DNA of 64,000 bases from Nostoc carneum NIES-2107 (GCA_002368155.1 AP018180.1:5603007-5667006); one strand, 5' to 3'. Counted from the stretch's first letter, positions 27,302 through 36,577 are shown. Translations and numbers: made by a program. Notes: generated by a model not told the origin, from the sequence alone.

Positions 27302-27544
27302 ATGAAGTCATTAGCTACTGAAATTCCAGTAAATACCATCATTCCTGTATTTACTGCTATAGGCGATCGCCAGTGGCAGAACTTTAAAGATTTAGAAGCA
27401 GATTTTATTAGCCAGCATGGGGTGGAAGTTTGGCAAGAAGTATTCAACTTTCGAGTCTTACCAGCCTTGGATAAAGATTCTAATCGATGGCTGCTGATTC
27501 AGTGGTGCAATGAGGGGATTATTTGGGAAAAAAATGTAGTATGA
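27302..27544 (+). CDS. Small conserved hypothetical protein (80 residues)
   Basis: ATG at 27302 has a GAGG ribosome binding site about 10 nt upstream. The product MKSLATEIPVNTIIPVFTAI... is soluble and acidic, with QNFKDLEADFISQHGVEVWQ and a C-terminal WCNEGIIWEKNVV. The family is not recognised. It is probably the third gene of the zds operon, 32 nt after the SRPBCC gene. Confidence 0.65.
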   Translation: MKSLATEIPVNTIIPVFTAIGDRQWQNFKDLEADFISQHGVEVWQEVFNFRVLPALDKDSNRWLLIQWCNEGIIWEKNVV

Positions 27545-27639
27545 GGCGCATTAGTCATCAATGGGCTTGTTCCACTGCAAAATACCGCCCTCATCAATAT
27601 ATTTGAAAGCAATCTGTCAGCTTCGTGATAGCTGTCTCA

Positions 27640-27882
27640 TCACCATGTTGGGTCACTAAAGAGATTAATGGTTAATTGTTCGCGTCCTGGGGGTACGGCT
27701 GTGATACAAGCGCGTATTGTTTCGCCATCTTCTAATTCCACAGTGCAAGCGTGACAAGTCCCCATGAGACAGCCAGTAGGGATAAATATCCCCGCCCGTT
27801 CTGCTACATCTAACAGGGGTTCTCCCACTTCAGCTTCTACTGTGACATCATCTGGTAAAAAGTGGACGCGAACATTCATCAA
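27640..27882 (-). CDS. 2Fe-2S ferredoxin-like protein
   Basis: An 80-residue plant-type ferredoxin fold. The cluster ligands are seen as C-x5-C-x2-C in GCLMGTCHACTVEL and a fourth Cys in ETIRACITAVPPG. The first spacing (GCLMGTC) is close to, but not identical with, photosynthetic ferredoxin (C-x4-C-x2-C), so it belongs to a divergent subgroup. It lies 12 nt downstream of cobQ on the same strand, so the two are probably co-transcribed. An electron donor role in cobalamin synthesis is possible but only inferred from location. Confidence 0.88.
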   Translation of the reverse strand: MMNVRVHFLPDDVTVEAEVGEPLLDVAERAGIFIPTGCLMGTCHACTVELEDGETIRACITAVPPGREQLTINLFSDPTW

Positions 27883-27894
27883 ATACCAACCTCT

Positions 27895-29370
27895 CTAAGA
27901 CAAAAACGGCGTTAAGTCTAAATGGTTTTCAATTTCAGTGGCTAGGGAGTCCAAAGTTTGCTCTCGCTGTTCTCGGTAGTTAGAAACACCAGTTGGCAGA
28001 GATTTCAGACCCCGTTGTTGACGGAGGCGATTTAACCAAGCCCTTCTCCAAGGGCCGTTGTCAAAGATACCATGAAGATATGTACCCCAAACTGATTGAC
28101 AACTATCTACTAACCCTAAATTAATATCATCAAATAAAGGTTGGTAAGCTTGGCTATCTGGTTGCTGTTCAATACGCGATCGCCCTTGATGGATTTCAAA
28201 CCCATAAACTGGTAAGCCCATCTGTGGGAAATTAGAGCTGACTTGGCGCTGGCGGGCAATTTTCTGTCCGGTAATTACAGTTCTAATTGGTAATAAATTT
28301 AGCCCTTGATATCTGCCAGCTTGTCCTTCTATGCCCTCTGGATCAGCAATAATTTGACCTAGCATTTGGTAACCGCCGCAAATCCCTAAAACTGTTCCAC
28401 CAGATGCTGCATAATGTTGTATGGCTTCTGCCATGCCGCTTTTTTGTAGCAGTATCAAGTCAGGAATTGTGGTCTTAGTACCTGGTAGAATTACTGCATC
28501 TGGATGACCTAATTCTTGCTTAGGATTGAGATATCTTACCGATACAGTTGGTTCTGACTCTAATGGATCAAAGTCGGTAAAGTTAGAAATTCTTGGTAAG
28601 CGTAGAACAGCAATATCTAAATCAGCTTGGGATTTATGGGCTTTCCTCTCCAACAAATCAAGGGAGTCTTCCGCCGGGAACATATGTTCCAAGTAGGGGA
28701 TAACACCAATCACAGGGATACCAGTCCGCGCTTCTAACCATTTGATACCTGGTTCTAAGATGGAACGCTGCCCACGGAACTTGTTAATTACAATACCCTT
28801 GATTAAATCGCGTTCGTCTTGGTCTAATAACTCTAAAGTGCCTATAACATGGGCAAATGCACCACCTCTATCTATATCTACTACCAATATAGTTGGTGCA
28901 TTTAAATACTTGGCAACTCGCATATTTGTCAAGTCGCGATGCTTCAGATTAATCTCCGCAGGGCTACCAGCGCCTTCACAAACCAACAAGTCAAATTCTG
29001 TACCTAAATGTTGTAGGGATTCTTCAATTGTCCGCCAACCCAGTTCAAAATACTGCTCGTAGTAATCTACCGCACTCACCTTACCTACAGGTCTGCCTTT
29101 GAGAATGACTTGCGAAGTCATATCGCCTTGGGGCTTGAGTAAAATGGGGTTCATTTCTACCCAAGGTACAACTCCCGCCGCCCAAGCTTGCACTGCTTGG
29201 GCGTAGCCGATTTCTCCCCCGCTAGAGGTTACATACGCATTTAAAGCCATATTTTGACCTTTAAAGGGAGCCACTCGCCAGCCACGGCGCGATAAAATGC
29301 GACAAATAGCTGTAGTTATTAGTGATTTCCCCGCGTGGGATGTTGTCCCCACCACCATAATTGATTTCAT
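27895..29370 (-). CDS. cobQ: Cobyric acid synthase CobQ
   Basis: A 491-residue CobQ, which amidates four side chains of adenosylcobyrinic acid diamide using glutamine and ATP in cobalamin synthesis. The N-terminal P-loop-like domain reads VVGTTSHAGKSLITTAICRI and the substrate region GQNMALNAYVT. The glutamine amidotransferase domain has the nucleophile Cys in VLGICGGYQML and a conserved His in GTYLHGIFDNG. Size is normal. No cobalamin riboswitch could be seen in the upstream leader. Confidence 0.96.
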   Translation of the reverse strand: MKSIMVVGTTSHAGKSLITTAICRILSRRGWRVAPFKGQNMALNAYVTSSGGEIGYAQAVQAWAAGVVPWVEMNPILLKPQGDMTSQVILKGRPVGKVSAVDYYEQYFELGWRTIEESLQHLGTEFDLLVCEGAGSPAEINLKHRDLTNMRVAKYLNAPTILVVDIDRGGAFAHVIGTLELLDQDERDLIKGIVINKFRGQRSILEPGIKWLEARTGIPVIGVIPYLEHMFPAEDSLDLLERKAHKSQADLDIAVLRLPRISNFTDFDPLESEPTVSVRYLNPKQELGHPDAVILPGTKTTIPDLILLQKSGMAEAIQHYAASGGTVLGICGGYQMLGQIIADPEGIEGQAGRYQGLNLLPIRTVITGQKIARQRQVSSNFPQMGLPVYGFEIHQGRSRIEQQPDSQAYQPLFDDINLGLVDSCQSVWGTYLHGIFDNGPWRRAWLNRLRQQRGLKSLPTGVSNYREQREQTLDSLATEIENHLDLTPFLS

Positions 29371-29634
29371 AATGACTATCGGTTGCTCGACATAAGGGGC
29401 GGAATTTGAGGGTTGAACGGTAAGCTGGTAATCCGCTCGTCAACAGGTAACAAGCTAGGAAGTAGTTAGAGGCGCAATTTTGCCTCTAGATTTCCCACAT
29501 TTTTGTTGTACTTTTTACCATCACCGCACAAACTCAGTCTAATGCTGATGATAAAGATTTTATAAATGCGGTCGATGCTTGCGTATATATTGTTCCCTTT
29601 TTCTCCCTCATCCTAACCTTATTAGTTTCAAATT
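29371..29634. other. cobQ upstream region with a small hairpin
   Basis: Promoter/leader region of cobQ (minus strand). TAGAGGC (29467-29473) and GCCTCTA (29482-29488) form a 7-bp stem. I looked for conserved cobalamin riboswitch boxes on the minus strand and did not find them. Confidence 0.45.
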
Positions 29635-30039
29635 CTAAAAAGGTAGTCGAAACCAACGAGTCAAAGCGTTTTGAATGCGATCGCTCCATGAAGGCTGAGG
29701 CCAATTTTTATTTTGGTATTGTTCTGCTAATTTTTGACCTAGGGGTGTGAGGCGGAAGCTATCGGTAATTCCTTGGCCATCAACTTCACGCCGCAATACA
29801 CCAACTTGAATTAGCCAGTCTAAAGCTTGATCGCAAGCTAATTCTGATAACGGCTGCTTGGTGTAGCCATGCTTGATACCATTATCTTGAGCGATCGCAC
29901 TCACGGAGACACTCTGCTGACGCATCGCCTCTAATAAAGCCGGATTGAAGGGAGAACAAATTAGCGATCGCGCCGCACGTTCTATAGTGCTTGGAGAATA
30001 GGAAAAAGCTTTGGGGTTGGAAGAATTAACAGCAGTCAT
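29635..30039 (-). CDS. Conserved cyanobacterial protein, probable winged-helix (Npun_F0494-like)
   Basis: A 134-residue basic protein. The middle looks like a helix-turn-helix/winged-helix region: ALLEAMRQQSVSVSAIAQDN, then ACDQALDWLIQVGVLRREVD and DSFRLTPLGQKLAEQYQ, where a strand pair follows the recognition-like helix. This layout is typical of small transcription regulators with a wing. The wording resembles the cyanobacterial family called Npun_F0494, but I hold that loosely. It is divergent from the peroxiredoxin gene, so regulation of that gene is conceivable. Confidence 0.65.
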   Translation of the reverse strand: MTAVNSSNPKAFSYSPSTIERAARSLICSPFNPALLEAMRQQSVSVSAIAQDNGIKHGYTKQPLSELACDQALDWLIQVGVLRREVDGQGITDSFRLTPLGQKLAEQYQNKNWPQPSWSDRIQNALTRWFRLPF

Positions 30040-30141
30040 TTGAATCTGGGGAATTTTATTCTTTGAGGTAATTAATTTAATTATTGTAAATTATTGTAAA
30101 ATTTCAAATGCCCCAACAATCTGAAATAGGAAGGGTTCATT

Positions 30142-30579
30142 ATGGCTCTAGCAGTCGGTACCGATGCACCTCAATTTACCGTCAAAGATACTAACGGCAA
30201 CACTGTGTCTTTATCTGATTTTGCAGGTAAGACAGTAGTTTTATATTTTTACCCCAAAGATGACACCCCAGGCTGCACAAAACAAGCTTGTAGCTTCCGG
30301 GATGCTCAAAGCGACTATCAAGGTAAAGATATTGTCGTACTGGGTGTGAGTGCAGATGATGAAGCTTCCCATCAGGCATTCACAGCAAAATATAATCTGA
30401 ATTTTCCTTTATTGGCTGACACTGACCACAGCCTAATCAAAGCATACGATGTTGATGGTGGTGGTTACGCTAAGCGTGTTACCTACGTCATCGACCCCAA
30501 TGGCAAAATTACCCATGTTGATGCCACCGTGAATACAACTACTCACGCCAGTGATGTTTTAGCTGCTCTAGGGCTATAG
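30142..30579 (+). CDS. bcp: Peroxiredoxin Q / BCP family thiol peroxidase
   Basis: A 145-residue peroxiredoxin of the PrxQ/BCP type that reduces hydrogen peroxide and organic peroxides. The peroxidatic Cys is in DDTPGCTKQACSFRD, with the second Cys five residues later, the spacing typical of PrxQ. The YFYPK strand before it is conserved. No signal peptide is present, so it is cytoplasmic or stromal-like. An AGGAAGGG ribosome binding site precedes the ATG. A perfect hairpin follows the gene. Confidence 0.95.
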   Translation: MALAVGTDAPQFTVKDTNGNTVSLSDFAGKTVVLYFYPKDDTPGCTKQACSFRDAQSDYQGKDIVVLGVSADDEASHQAFTAKYNLNFPLLADTDHSLIKAYDVDGGGYAKRVTYVIDPNGKITHVDATVNTTTHASDVLAALGL

Positions 30580-30607
30580 AATTTCCCATTTAAAATCAAC
30601 CAAATTA

Positions 30608-30644
30608 TAGGGGCACAACGAAGTTTTTCTACGCTGTGCCCCTA
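30608..30644. terminator. Bidirectional terminator-like hairpin between convergent genes
   Basis: TAGGGGCACA pairs perfectly with TGTGCCCCTA over a 17-nt loop containing TTTTT, and the flanking ATTA/TAAT extend the symmetry. It sits between the convergent peroxiredoxin gene and the secreted-protein gene. Confidence 0.6.
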
Positions 30645-30675
30645 ATTATATAGAAAATCGATTTTTGGTAATCCT

Positions 30676-31074
30676 TTAGTTTTTTGCTGGTGCTGTCTGC
30701 CCTGCAGCAGGATTTTGTGGGAGTATAATCAGCGGTGAACTTGGGGAAGCTGTTCCTAGTTGACCCCGATTTTGAATTGCTTGTTGTTGTCTTCTTTTAA
30801 ACTCCAGGGTAGCTTCGTCTAGTTGCTGATTTTGCTGATCTGCATTCCAGTTGAGAGTACCAAAATTTGCCTGGTGAATCAGGTTGAACATATTAAAATC
30901 TGAACTCCCAGCACCAGGGAAAGGATTGGCATTATTCTGGTTGAGATCGCCACTATTACCAGAATCAACTGTACCTAATTGAGCCAAGCTAGGTTGAGCC
31001 AGTAAAGAAGCAAAGCTAATTCCGGCTACGGTAATCGCTGTGAGTTTAGTCAGGGGTAGGAATATTTTTTTCAT
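30676..31074 (-). CDS. Small secreted hypothetical protein
   Basis: A 132-residue protein with a clear signal peptide (MKKIFLPLTKLTAITVAGIS, cleavage near AQPSLA-Q). The mature part is Asn/Gln/Pro-rich (GDLNQNNANPFPGAG, DQQNQQLDEATLEFKRRQQQ) and ends LPQNPAAGQTAPAKN. It has no cysteine and no recognised domain. It is probably periplasmic. It lies 43 nt downstream of the ABC permease on the same strand, so it may be the last gene of that transcript. Confidence 0.75.
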   Translation of the reverse strand: MKKIFLPLTKLTAITVAGISFASLLAQPSLAQLGTVDSGNSGDLNQNNANPFPGAGSSDFNMFNLIHQANFGTLNWNADQQNQQLDEATLEFKRRQQQAIQNRGQLGTASPSSPLIILPQNPAAGQTAPAKN

Positions 31075-31117
31075 AGGAATCTTACCCTAAATTTTGCAAT
31101 GAAATTATGCTTATATC

Positions 31118-32005
31118 TTAAGCAAGAGTTCGTCGAAGTTGGGGTTGAATACTTAATAAAGCCACAACAGCAAAGCCCAGTAATATTAATAATGCTTCAC
31201 CAAAGGTAACAGCACCCCAAGGAGCCTGCATCACGACACTACCCAATCCCCAATTACTGTGGAGATAGAGATAGCGGATTGGTTCAATGGCGTAGCTGAG
31301 AGGGTTCAGAGTAGCTACTACCTGTAACCACTGGGGCATAAAAGATAAAGGTGCTAAAGCTGTACTGGCAAACAATAGCGGTAGGTTGGTGACGAAAATT
31401 ACAGCGATCAGTTCAATATGTCCAGGGAGAGCAAAAGCCAAACCCAGAGAAATAGCTGTGACACCCAAAGCCAAGAGGAAGACAATTAAAGCGATCGCAC
31501 CTAGCCCAGCTATATCTGGTAAACCTGCGCCTAAAAAGGCTGCTGCTCCCACAATTACCGCCGCTTGCAGTAAACTTTGGCTAATGATAAAGATTGCGGA
31601 AGCAAAGACAATCGAGAACCGTGAAGCTAAAGGCGCTACCAGTAAGCGATTTAAAAAGCCAAACTCCCGGTCAAACATTACAGGCAAACCGGCATTTAAA
31701 GCCCCAGCAAATGCTGTAAAAACAATTACGCCAGCAGCCAAGAATTGCCCGTAATTTGTCGTACTGCCAAAAAGTCCTTTGGGAGCATTTTGGAACAAAG
31801 CACCAAACAAAACCAACCACATGACAGGCTGAATAATTCCCGCCACCAAAGTTGAAGGACGGCGTTGCAACTGAATAAACAAGCGACGAGTTAAAGCTAA
31901 AGTCTCCTGTACTAAGTCACCAAAAAAATTAGGAGTAGCATCAACATATCCTTGCGGCGATGTTGCTGGTTGCCAATTGATATCAGATTTTGGAGTAACA
32001 CTCAT
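31118..32005 (-). CDS. ABC-2 type transporter permease
   Basis: A 295-residue membrane protein of the ABC-2 exporter class. After a soluble N-terminus, the coupling region reads LALTRRLFIQLQRRPSTLVA, followed by six hydrophobic segments (PVMWLVLFGALFQ; FLAAGVIVFTAFAGAL; FIISQSLLQAAVIVGAAAFL; LGAIALIVFLLALGVTAISL; IELIAVIFVTNLPLLFAS; GEALLILLGFAVVALLS). It pairs with the ATPase encoded just upstream (32208-33227), a DrrA/DrrB-like arrangement for lipid or drug export. The substrate is unknown. Confidence 0.9.
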   Translation of the reverse strand: MSVTPKSDINWQPATSPQGYVDATPNFFGDLVQETLALTRRLFIQLQRRPSTLVAGIIQPVMWLVLFGALFQNAPKGLFGSTTNYGQFLAAGVIVFTAFAGALNAGLPVMFDREFGFLNRLLVAPLASRFSIVFASAIFIISQSLLQAAVIVGAAAFLGAGLPDIAGLGAIALIVFLLALGVTAISLGLAFALPGHIELIAVIFVTNLPLLFASTALAPLSFMPQWLQVVATLNPLSYAIEPIRYLYLHSNWGLGSVVMQAPWGAVTFGEALLILLGFAVVALLSIQPQLRRTLA

Positions 32006-32024
32006 AACAATTTTGGATTTTGGA

Positions 32025-32209
32025 TTTTAGATTTTAGATTTGGGTATGGGGCATTGGGCATTGGGCATTGGGCATCGGTAATGGGTAATTGGTAATTGGT
32101 AATTGGGGGTTTGATGTTTGTCATTAATTATTTCTCCCCTGCCTCCTCTGCCTCCTCTGCTTCCTCTGCTCCCTTATCCCCAGTCCCCAGTCCCTAGTCC
32201 CCAGTCCCT
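32025..32209. repeat. Heptamer repeat blocks between the two ABC transporter genes
   Basis: GGGCATT and TAATTGG tandem units (32044-32110), a CTGCCTC/CTTCCTCTG stretch (32140-32170) and CCCCAGT heptamers (32178-32209) fill the gap. The last block reaches the ATPase stop codon. It is unusual for an operon, because the two halves of one transporter are separated by about 200 bp of repeats. Confidence 0.85.
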
Positions 32210-33227
32210 ACCTCATATTCTGCTTCTTCTCGGCTTTCGGATCGCGATTGGCTGCGGCTGCGAGTTCTGCATCCATGAGAGTGCGTCCAGTAGCGGCGAG
32301 GTAAACGTCATCTAGGCTGGGGCGAGATTGGGCGATGCCGAAAATGGGTAAGCCAGCTGTATTTAAGGCTTGCTGAATGGTAATTAGTGCATCATTTTGG
32401 GGTGTGACTACCAAATTTAGAGAATTACCTTGGGCACTGTTGATAATTACTTCCTGCACCAATGGCAAAGCTTGCAGGAGATGTTTAGCTTTTTCGGCTT
32501 CTTCAATGGGGGAGAATTCGCGAATTCGCAAAGTAATGCGATCGCCTCCTACTTGGTCTTTTAATTGTGAAGGTGTGCCAGATGCAATGACAACGCCGCG
32601 ATCAATAATCGCCACGCGATCGGCTAGCGCGTCAATTTCTTCTAAATAATGGCTGGTAATTACTACAGTGGTTCCAGAGGCGCGTAACTTCCGCAAGAAT
32701 TCCCAAACAATAAAGCGGCTTTCGATATCAAGCCCTACAGTTGGTTCATCCAATACCAAAACATCTGGTGCATGGAGTAATCCAGCCGCCAAATCCAGGC
32801 GCTTGCGTAAACCGCCTGAATAAGTTCCGGTTTTTTTATTAGCGTATTCTTGCAAATTGAGTAAATCTAATACTGTCTCAATTCGCTGTTTCCCTACCGC
32901 GCTAGGGAGATGATAAAGCGCCGCTTGCAGTTGCAGCAGTTCTTTACCAGTTAATACCTTATCTAAAGCGACTTCTTGAGCCACATAACCTAGCTTTTGT
33001 CTGGCTACTCTGGGGTTATCCAACACCGAAATTCCAGATACTTCGATTTTGCCAGCATCCGGCGTGGTGAGGGTACACAAAGCACGCAGAGTAGTTGTTT
33101 TACCAGCGCCATTGGGGCCGAGTAAGCCAAAGATTTCTCCAGGTTCTACCTGAAATGAGACATCTTTGACGGCTTCCACCGTGCCATAGCGCTTTTGCAG
33201 ATTTTGAATTAAAACAGCGGGAGCCAT
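32208..33227 (-). CDS. ABC transporter ATP-binding protein (DrrA-like)
   Basis: A 339-residue ATPase. I chose the ATG at 33227 (MAPAVLIQNLQKRYGTVEAV), because the longer frame would start with TTG. Walker A is LLGPNGAGKTTTL, the signature motif is TYSGGLRKRLDLA, and Walker B is DVLVLDEPTVGLD; the switch His is in VVITSHYLEEI. The C-terminal extension (about residues 220-330) resembles the regulatory domain of daunorubicin-resistance type ATPases. The partner permease is encoded downstream on the same strand. Confidence 0.93.
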   Translation of the reverse strand: MAPAVLIQNLQKRYGTVEAVKDVSFQVEPGEIFGLLGPNGAGKTTTLRALCTLTTPDAGKIEVSGISVLDNPRVARQKLGYVAQEVALDKVLTGKELLQLQAALYHLPSAVGKQRIETVLDLLNLQEYANKKTGTYSGGLRKRLDLAAGLLHAPDVLVLDEPTVGLDIESRFIVWEFLRKLRASGTTVVITSHYLEEIDALADRVAIIDRGVVIASGTPSQLKDQVGGDRITLRIREFSPIEEAEKAKHLLQALPLVQEVIINSAQGNSLNLVVTPQNDALITIQQALNTAGLPIFGIAQSRPSLDDVYLAATGRTLMDAELAAAANRDPKAEKKQNMR

Positions 33228-33660
33228 GACAGCTAATCCCCAACGATACAAATCTCAACAAATTCTATCTATATTGTAGTGGAGTAGTGGGAGGTGAAGC
33301 GATCGCGTTGATACAGCTCCCTCATTTTAGGGACTTCTAACTAGAAAAATATTCTATCGCTAGGGATAGCAGAGGGAGCAGTCTCAATGGGATTATTAAT
33401 TTTGTACAGACGCTATTAATCGCGTCTCTCCAACTCAGAACTCAGCACTTTCCAGTCAGCCTGTCAGTAAAAAAAATACTTTTTGGATGTCACTGGTTTT
33501 CAAGAACATTCAGGAACCAGAAAAGGTTATATGAATTGTTTCGAGTATTTTAACCACCATCATCCGTTATTTTTTACTTGCTTGCCTCTAATTTAGAGCA
33601 GTTTTCTTTCATTAAAAATACACACTGAATTATCTAATTTCTCATTGCACGGTATCTAAT
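33228..33660. other. Intergenic region, no supported gene
   Basis: Divergent spacer between the ABC ATPase and the SDR gene. It contains CTCAGAACTCAGCAC-type fragments near 33430 and AT-rich sequence. No frame or clear RNA structure was seen. Confidence 0.5.
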
Positions 33661-34404
33661 ATGAACCACATACTCAAGAATAAGCGCGCACTCATTACTG
33701 GAGGCAGTCGCGGCATTGGGGCAGCGATCGTCAAGCGTTTAGCAAGTGAAGGTGCTGATGTCGCTTTCACTTATACCAGTTCACCCGACAGGGCTAACGA
33801 AATCGTGCAGGCAGTGCAAGCATTAGGTGTCCAGGCTCTTGCCATCCAAGCCGACAGTGCCGATGCCAGGGAGGTAGTCGCAGCTGTTGAAGACACTGTG
33901 AACAAATTGGGCAGCATTGATATTCTTGTCAATAATGCAGGCGTACTGGCGATCGGCCCAATCGACGATTTCACGCTTGCGGACTTTGATCGAACCTTTG
34001 CCATTAACGTGCGTGCCGTGTTTGTGGCAACGCAAGCCGCAGTCAAGCACATGAAAGAGGGCGGACGCATCATCAACATCGGCAGCACCAACGCCGAACG
34101 TATGCCATTTGCTGGTGGCGGCGTTTATGCCATGAGTAAATCTGCTCTGCAAGGGCTTGTGCAAGGACTTTCGCGTGACCTTGGCCCCCGCGGGATTACG
34201 ATCAACAACGTGCAGCCAGGGCCGATCGCTACGGATATGAATCCCTCGGAGGGTGAGTTTGCCGAGATGCTCAAAAAGCAGATAGCGGTAGCCCGCTACG
34301 GCACGGTTGACGAGGTTGCAGGGCTGGTTGCTTATCTGGCTGGCCCTGAGTCCGGTTACATCACCGGCGCAAGCCTGATGATTGATGGAGGGTTCAGCGC
34401 ATAA
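33661..34404 (+). CDS. SDR family oxidoreductase (FabG-like)
   Basis: A 247-residue classical short-chain dehydrogenase. The cofactor motif is TGGSRGIGAAI (residues 14-24), NNAG follows at about 90, and the catalytic Ser and Tyr-x3-Lys appear in NIGSTNAERMPFAGGGVYAM and YAMSK. The late PGPIATDMNP and YITGASLMIDGGF are typical. The substrate cannot be told. Base composition and codon choice (many C/G third positions, for example CTTGGCCCCCGCGGG) differ from neighbours, which suggests recent transfer from a GC-richer bacterium. Confidence 0.92.
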   Translation: MNHILKNKRALITGGSRGIGAAIVKRLASEGADVAFTYTSSPDRANEIVQAVQALGVQALAIQADSADAREVVAAVEDTVNKLGSIDILVNNAGVLAIGPIDDFTLADFDRTFAINVRAVFVATQAAVKHMKEGGRIINIGSTNAERMPFAGGGVYAMSKSALQGLVQGLSRDLGPRGITINNVQPGPIATDMNPSEGEFAEMLKKQIAVARYGTVDEVAGLVAYLAGPESGYITGASLMIDGGFSA

Positions 34405-34777
34405 CTGCCGTAGGTGGATGCCTAATACCAATTCACGCCTAATGTGAATTAGAAACGCCTCTTATGCCATAAGGGTTTCAAGATTAGCCCACAATCATCG
34501 TTTTGTGGCTAACTACGAAATTATAAGGGTTTCAACATTTAATTCTCATTAAACGTAATTCGGAATTTGTAATTCAGCAAGCTGGATATATCCTGGGCTT
34601 GTCTCTGTTGCTTGATTTTAGAAAATTAGCTAGAACGGCAAAATAAACTGGAGTAAGTTTGTAATGGTTGAAATAGGCGTAAATAAGTAAACCAAAATTT
34701 TCAACAATAACGAATTTACTAGGTTTGAGTTTTTGCTCTAGCTAACTTTGCCACTCTAGAAAAAAAAGATTATTCAA
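34405..34777. other. Intergenic region with short direct repeats
   Basis: Spacer between the convergent SDR and subtilase genes. TATAAGGGTTTCAA-like wording occurs twice (about 34464 and 34521), and CGTAATTCGGAATTTGTAATT lies nearby. No gene was found. Confidence 0.5.
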
Positions 34778-36505
34778 CTATAAATTTGCGGCATTAATTA
34801 CACCAAAACCCCATTTACTATCAAAAGTGCCTGGGGGTTTACCAGGGATAGAACTATTTTTACGTAGTAAATCTTTTACTGTCGCTGGGTCAAGTTTAGG
34901 GTCACGTTGTAAGAGTAAGGCGACTAAGCCAGTCACAAATGGTGTTGCCATACTGGTACCAGCCATTACTACAAATTTAGAATTGAGCATCATTGAGCGA
35001 TCGAGACTAGCATTTGCGGACAGGGTGGAAACAATCATTGCTCCTGGTGCCGCTATATCCGGCTTCTGAGCATCATTCCGTAATGGCCCTTCACTGCTGA
35101 ACTCAGACATGGTATCTAATTCTAAGCCCATGTCTCGCAGCTGATTGTCAATATCTGTGTACTGCACTTTTGTAGTATAGGCAGCAACTGTAATCGCACT
35201 GCTAGCTGCTCCTGGAGAGCCTATTTTTACAGCATCTTTAACACTTTTACCTGTAAAAAATACTGAGGAATGATCGTCAACAGCCCACACATCAAGACGA
35301 GTGTCGCTATCAGTGGTGTTACGTAACCGCAACTGCCAAATACCACCCATGACTGCAGAAGGGCCATTACCGCGAATTTGCACAAAGAAGTTATGGTCAC
35401 CATTGCCTTTATCTGGGGCTGGGGTGACGATTTGCACCCGCGAATCTGGTAATTGATAATCTTGGGTGGGATTACCGTCTTTAATGATTTTTTGGTACGG
35501 GGTAACGAAACCGTTAGGACTTCGCAACGATACTTCTAGCTCAGTGTCGCCATCATACCAACCGTTTAACCAGACTATGCCTACTTGATTTAAAGGCACG
35601 TTAAAGCGCATACTGGCTGACTTCTTAGCACCTATCTTGGTTTGACCGTGAATGTTGTCGTTTCCTTCATTCCCAGCCGCACAACAAACAATTTTGCCAG
35701 GGCCAGTTTCAGCATCGATGATGCGAGATAAGGAATCACTACCATCATGGGAATCAGCGTGTCCACCCAAACTGAGATTTAACACTACTGGGCGTTTCAA
35801 ATCACTGGCTACACGGAAAACGTAGCGAACAGCATCGGCAATATGGGCATCTTGTAAGTCTGATTTCACAATGACTAATTCTGCTTCTGGTGCGACACCT
35901 GAAAAATTTTCATCTGCACCAGCCGCAATGCCAGCAACATGGGTACCATGACCATCAGTATCTTGAGAAACGGTGATTTGTTCGCCTGTAAATTCAGCCC
36001 CATAGTCACCTTCTTTAACTCCTGGCCCTGGGAGTGTTTGATCCCAAATGCGTAAAATCCGCCCAGCAAAGGCAGGATGTTTGGGATCAATGCCACTATC
36101 GACAATCCCAATGAGTACTCCCTTACCAGTCAATCCCGTTTTGTTTTTAAATTCTGGCAATTTCACCTTCCCTGCTGCCACATCCATCCGCAGATGTAGT
36201 TTGCGTGAAGGTTTGATGCGCTGAATGACTTCCTCCTCTGATAAAGGATCTAAAGCCTGTAGAGGTAAAAACGCCGTTCGCACACTGCCAGAACTCTGAT
36301 TAACACGAATGCCATATTGTTCTAAATGGCTCAAGTCTGCATCAGGTTCGCAGTAGAGAAAAACGATACTCTTAGTAGGCTTAACAGAACTTTTATGAGC
36401 AATGATACCAAGCGATCGCTTGTGTGTAGTTAAAGCTTGCTCTCCTTCATTTTCATAGTCTTGATAAGCCAACAGTAGCCCCGGAGAGAGTTTTTCGTGT
36501 CTCAT
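34778..36505 (-). CDS. S8 family serine protease (subtilase)
   Basis: A 575-residue protease. I place the start at the ATG at 36505, which has GGAG 6 nt upstream; the longer frame needs TTG. The catalytic triad is Asp136 (IGIVDSGIDPKHP), His186 (DGHGTHVAGIAAG) and Ser518 (MAGTSMATPFVTG). An insert of about 150 residues between His and Ser (LNLSLGGHADS... VWAVDDHSSVF) may be a P-domain-like substrate module. The N-terminal 110 residues resemble a propeptide, but there is no signal peptide, so it may act inside the cell. Confidence 0.92.
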   Translation of the reverse strand: MRHEKLSPGLLLAYQDYENEGEQALTTHKRSLGIIAHKSSVKPTKSIVFLYCEPDADLSHLEQYGIRVNQSSGSVRTAFLPLQALDPLSEEEVIQRIKPSRKLHLRMDVAAGKVKLPEFKNKTGLTGKGVLIGIVDSGIDPKHPAFAGRILRIWDQTLPGPGVKEGDYGAEFTGEQITVSQDTDGHGTHVAGIAAGADENFSGVAPEAELVIVKSDLQDAHIADAVRYVFRVASDLKRPVVLNLSLGGHADSHDGSDSLSRIIDAETGPGKIVCCAAGNEGNDNIHGQTKIGAKKSASMRFNVPLNQVGIVWLNGWYDGDTELEVSLRSPNGFVTPYQKIIKDGNPTQDYQLPDSRVQIVTPAPDKGNGDHNFFVQIRGNGPSAVMGGIWQLRLRNTTDSDTRLDVWAVDDHSSVFFTGKSVKDAVKIGSPGAASSAITVAAYTTKVQYTDIDNQLRDMGLELDTMSEFSSEGPLRNDAQKPDIAAPGAMIVSTLSANASLDRSMMLNSKFVVMAGTSMATPFVTGLVALLLQRDPKLDPATVKDLLRKNSSIPGKPPGTFDSKWGFGVINAANL

Positions 36506-36577
36506 TTTTTTCTCCACGTCTATGTGTTTTCCCAAAATTCATGTATTGGTTTTAGTAGTCTCAGTTGTTTTAGCATA

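Noticed and set aside
29371-29634. Possible cobalamin riboswitch upstream of cobQ
   Set aside because: The conserved B12-box and neighbouring helices could not be found on the minus strand; only a simple 7-bp hairpin is there.
36506-36535. Upstream extension of the subtilase start (TTG)
   Set aside because: The internal ATG at 36505 has a well-placed GGAG, while the TTG does not.
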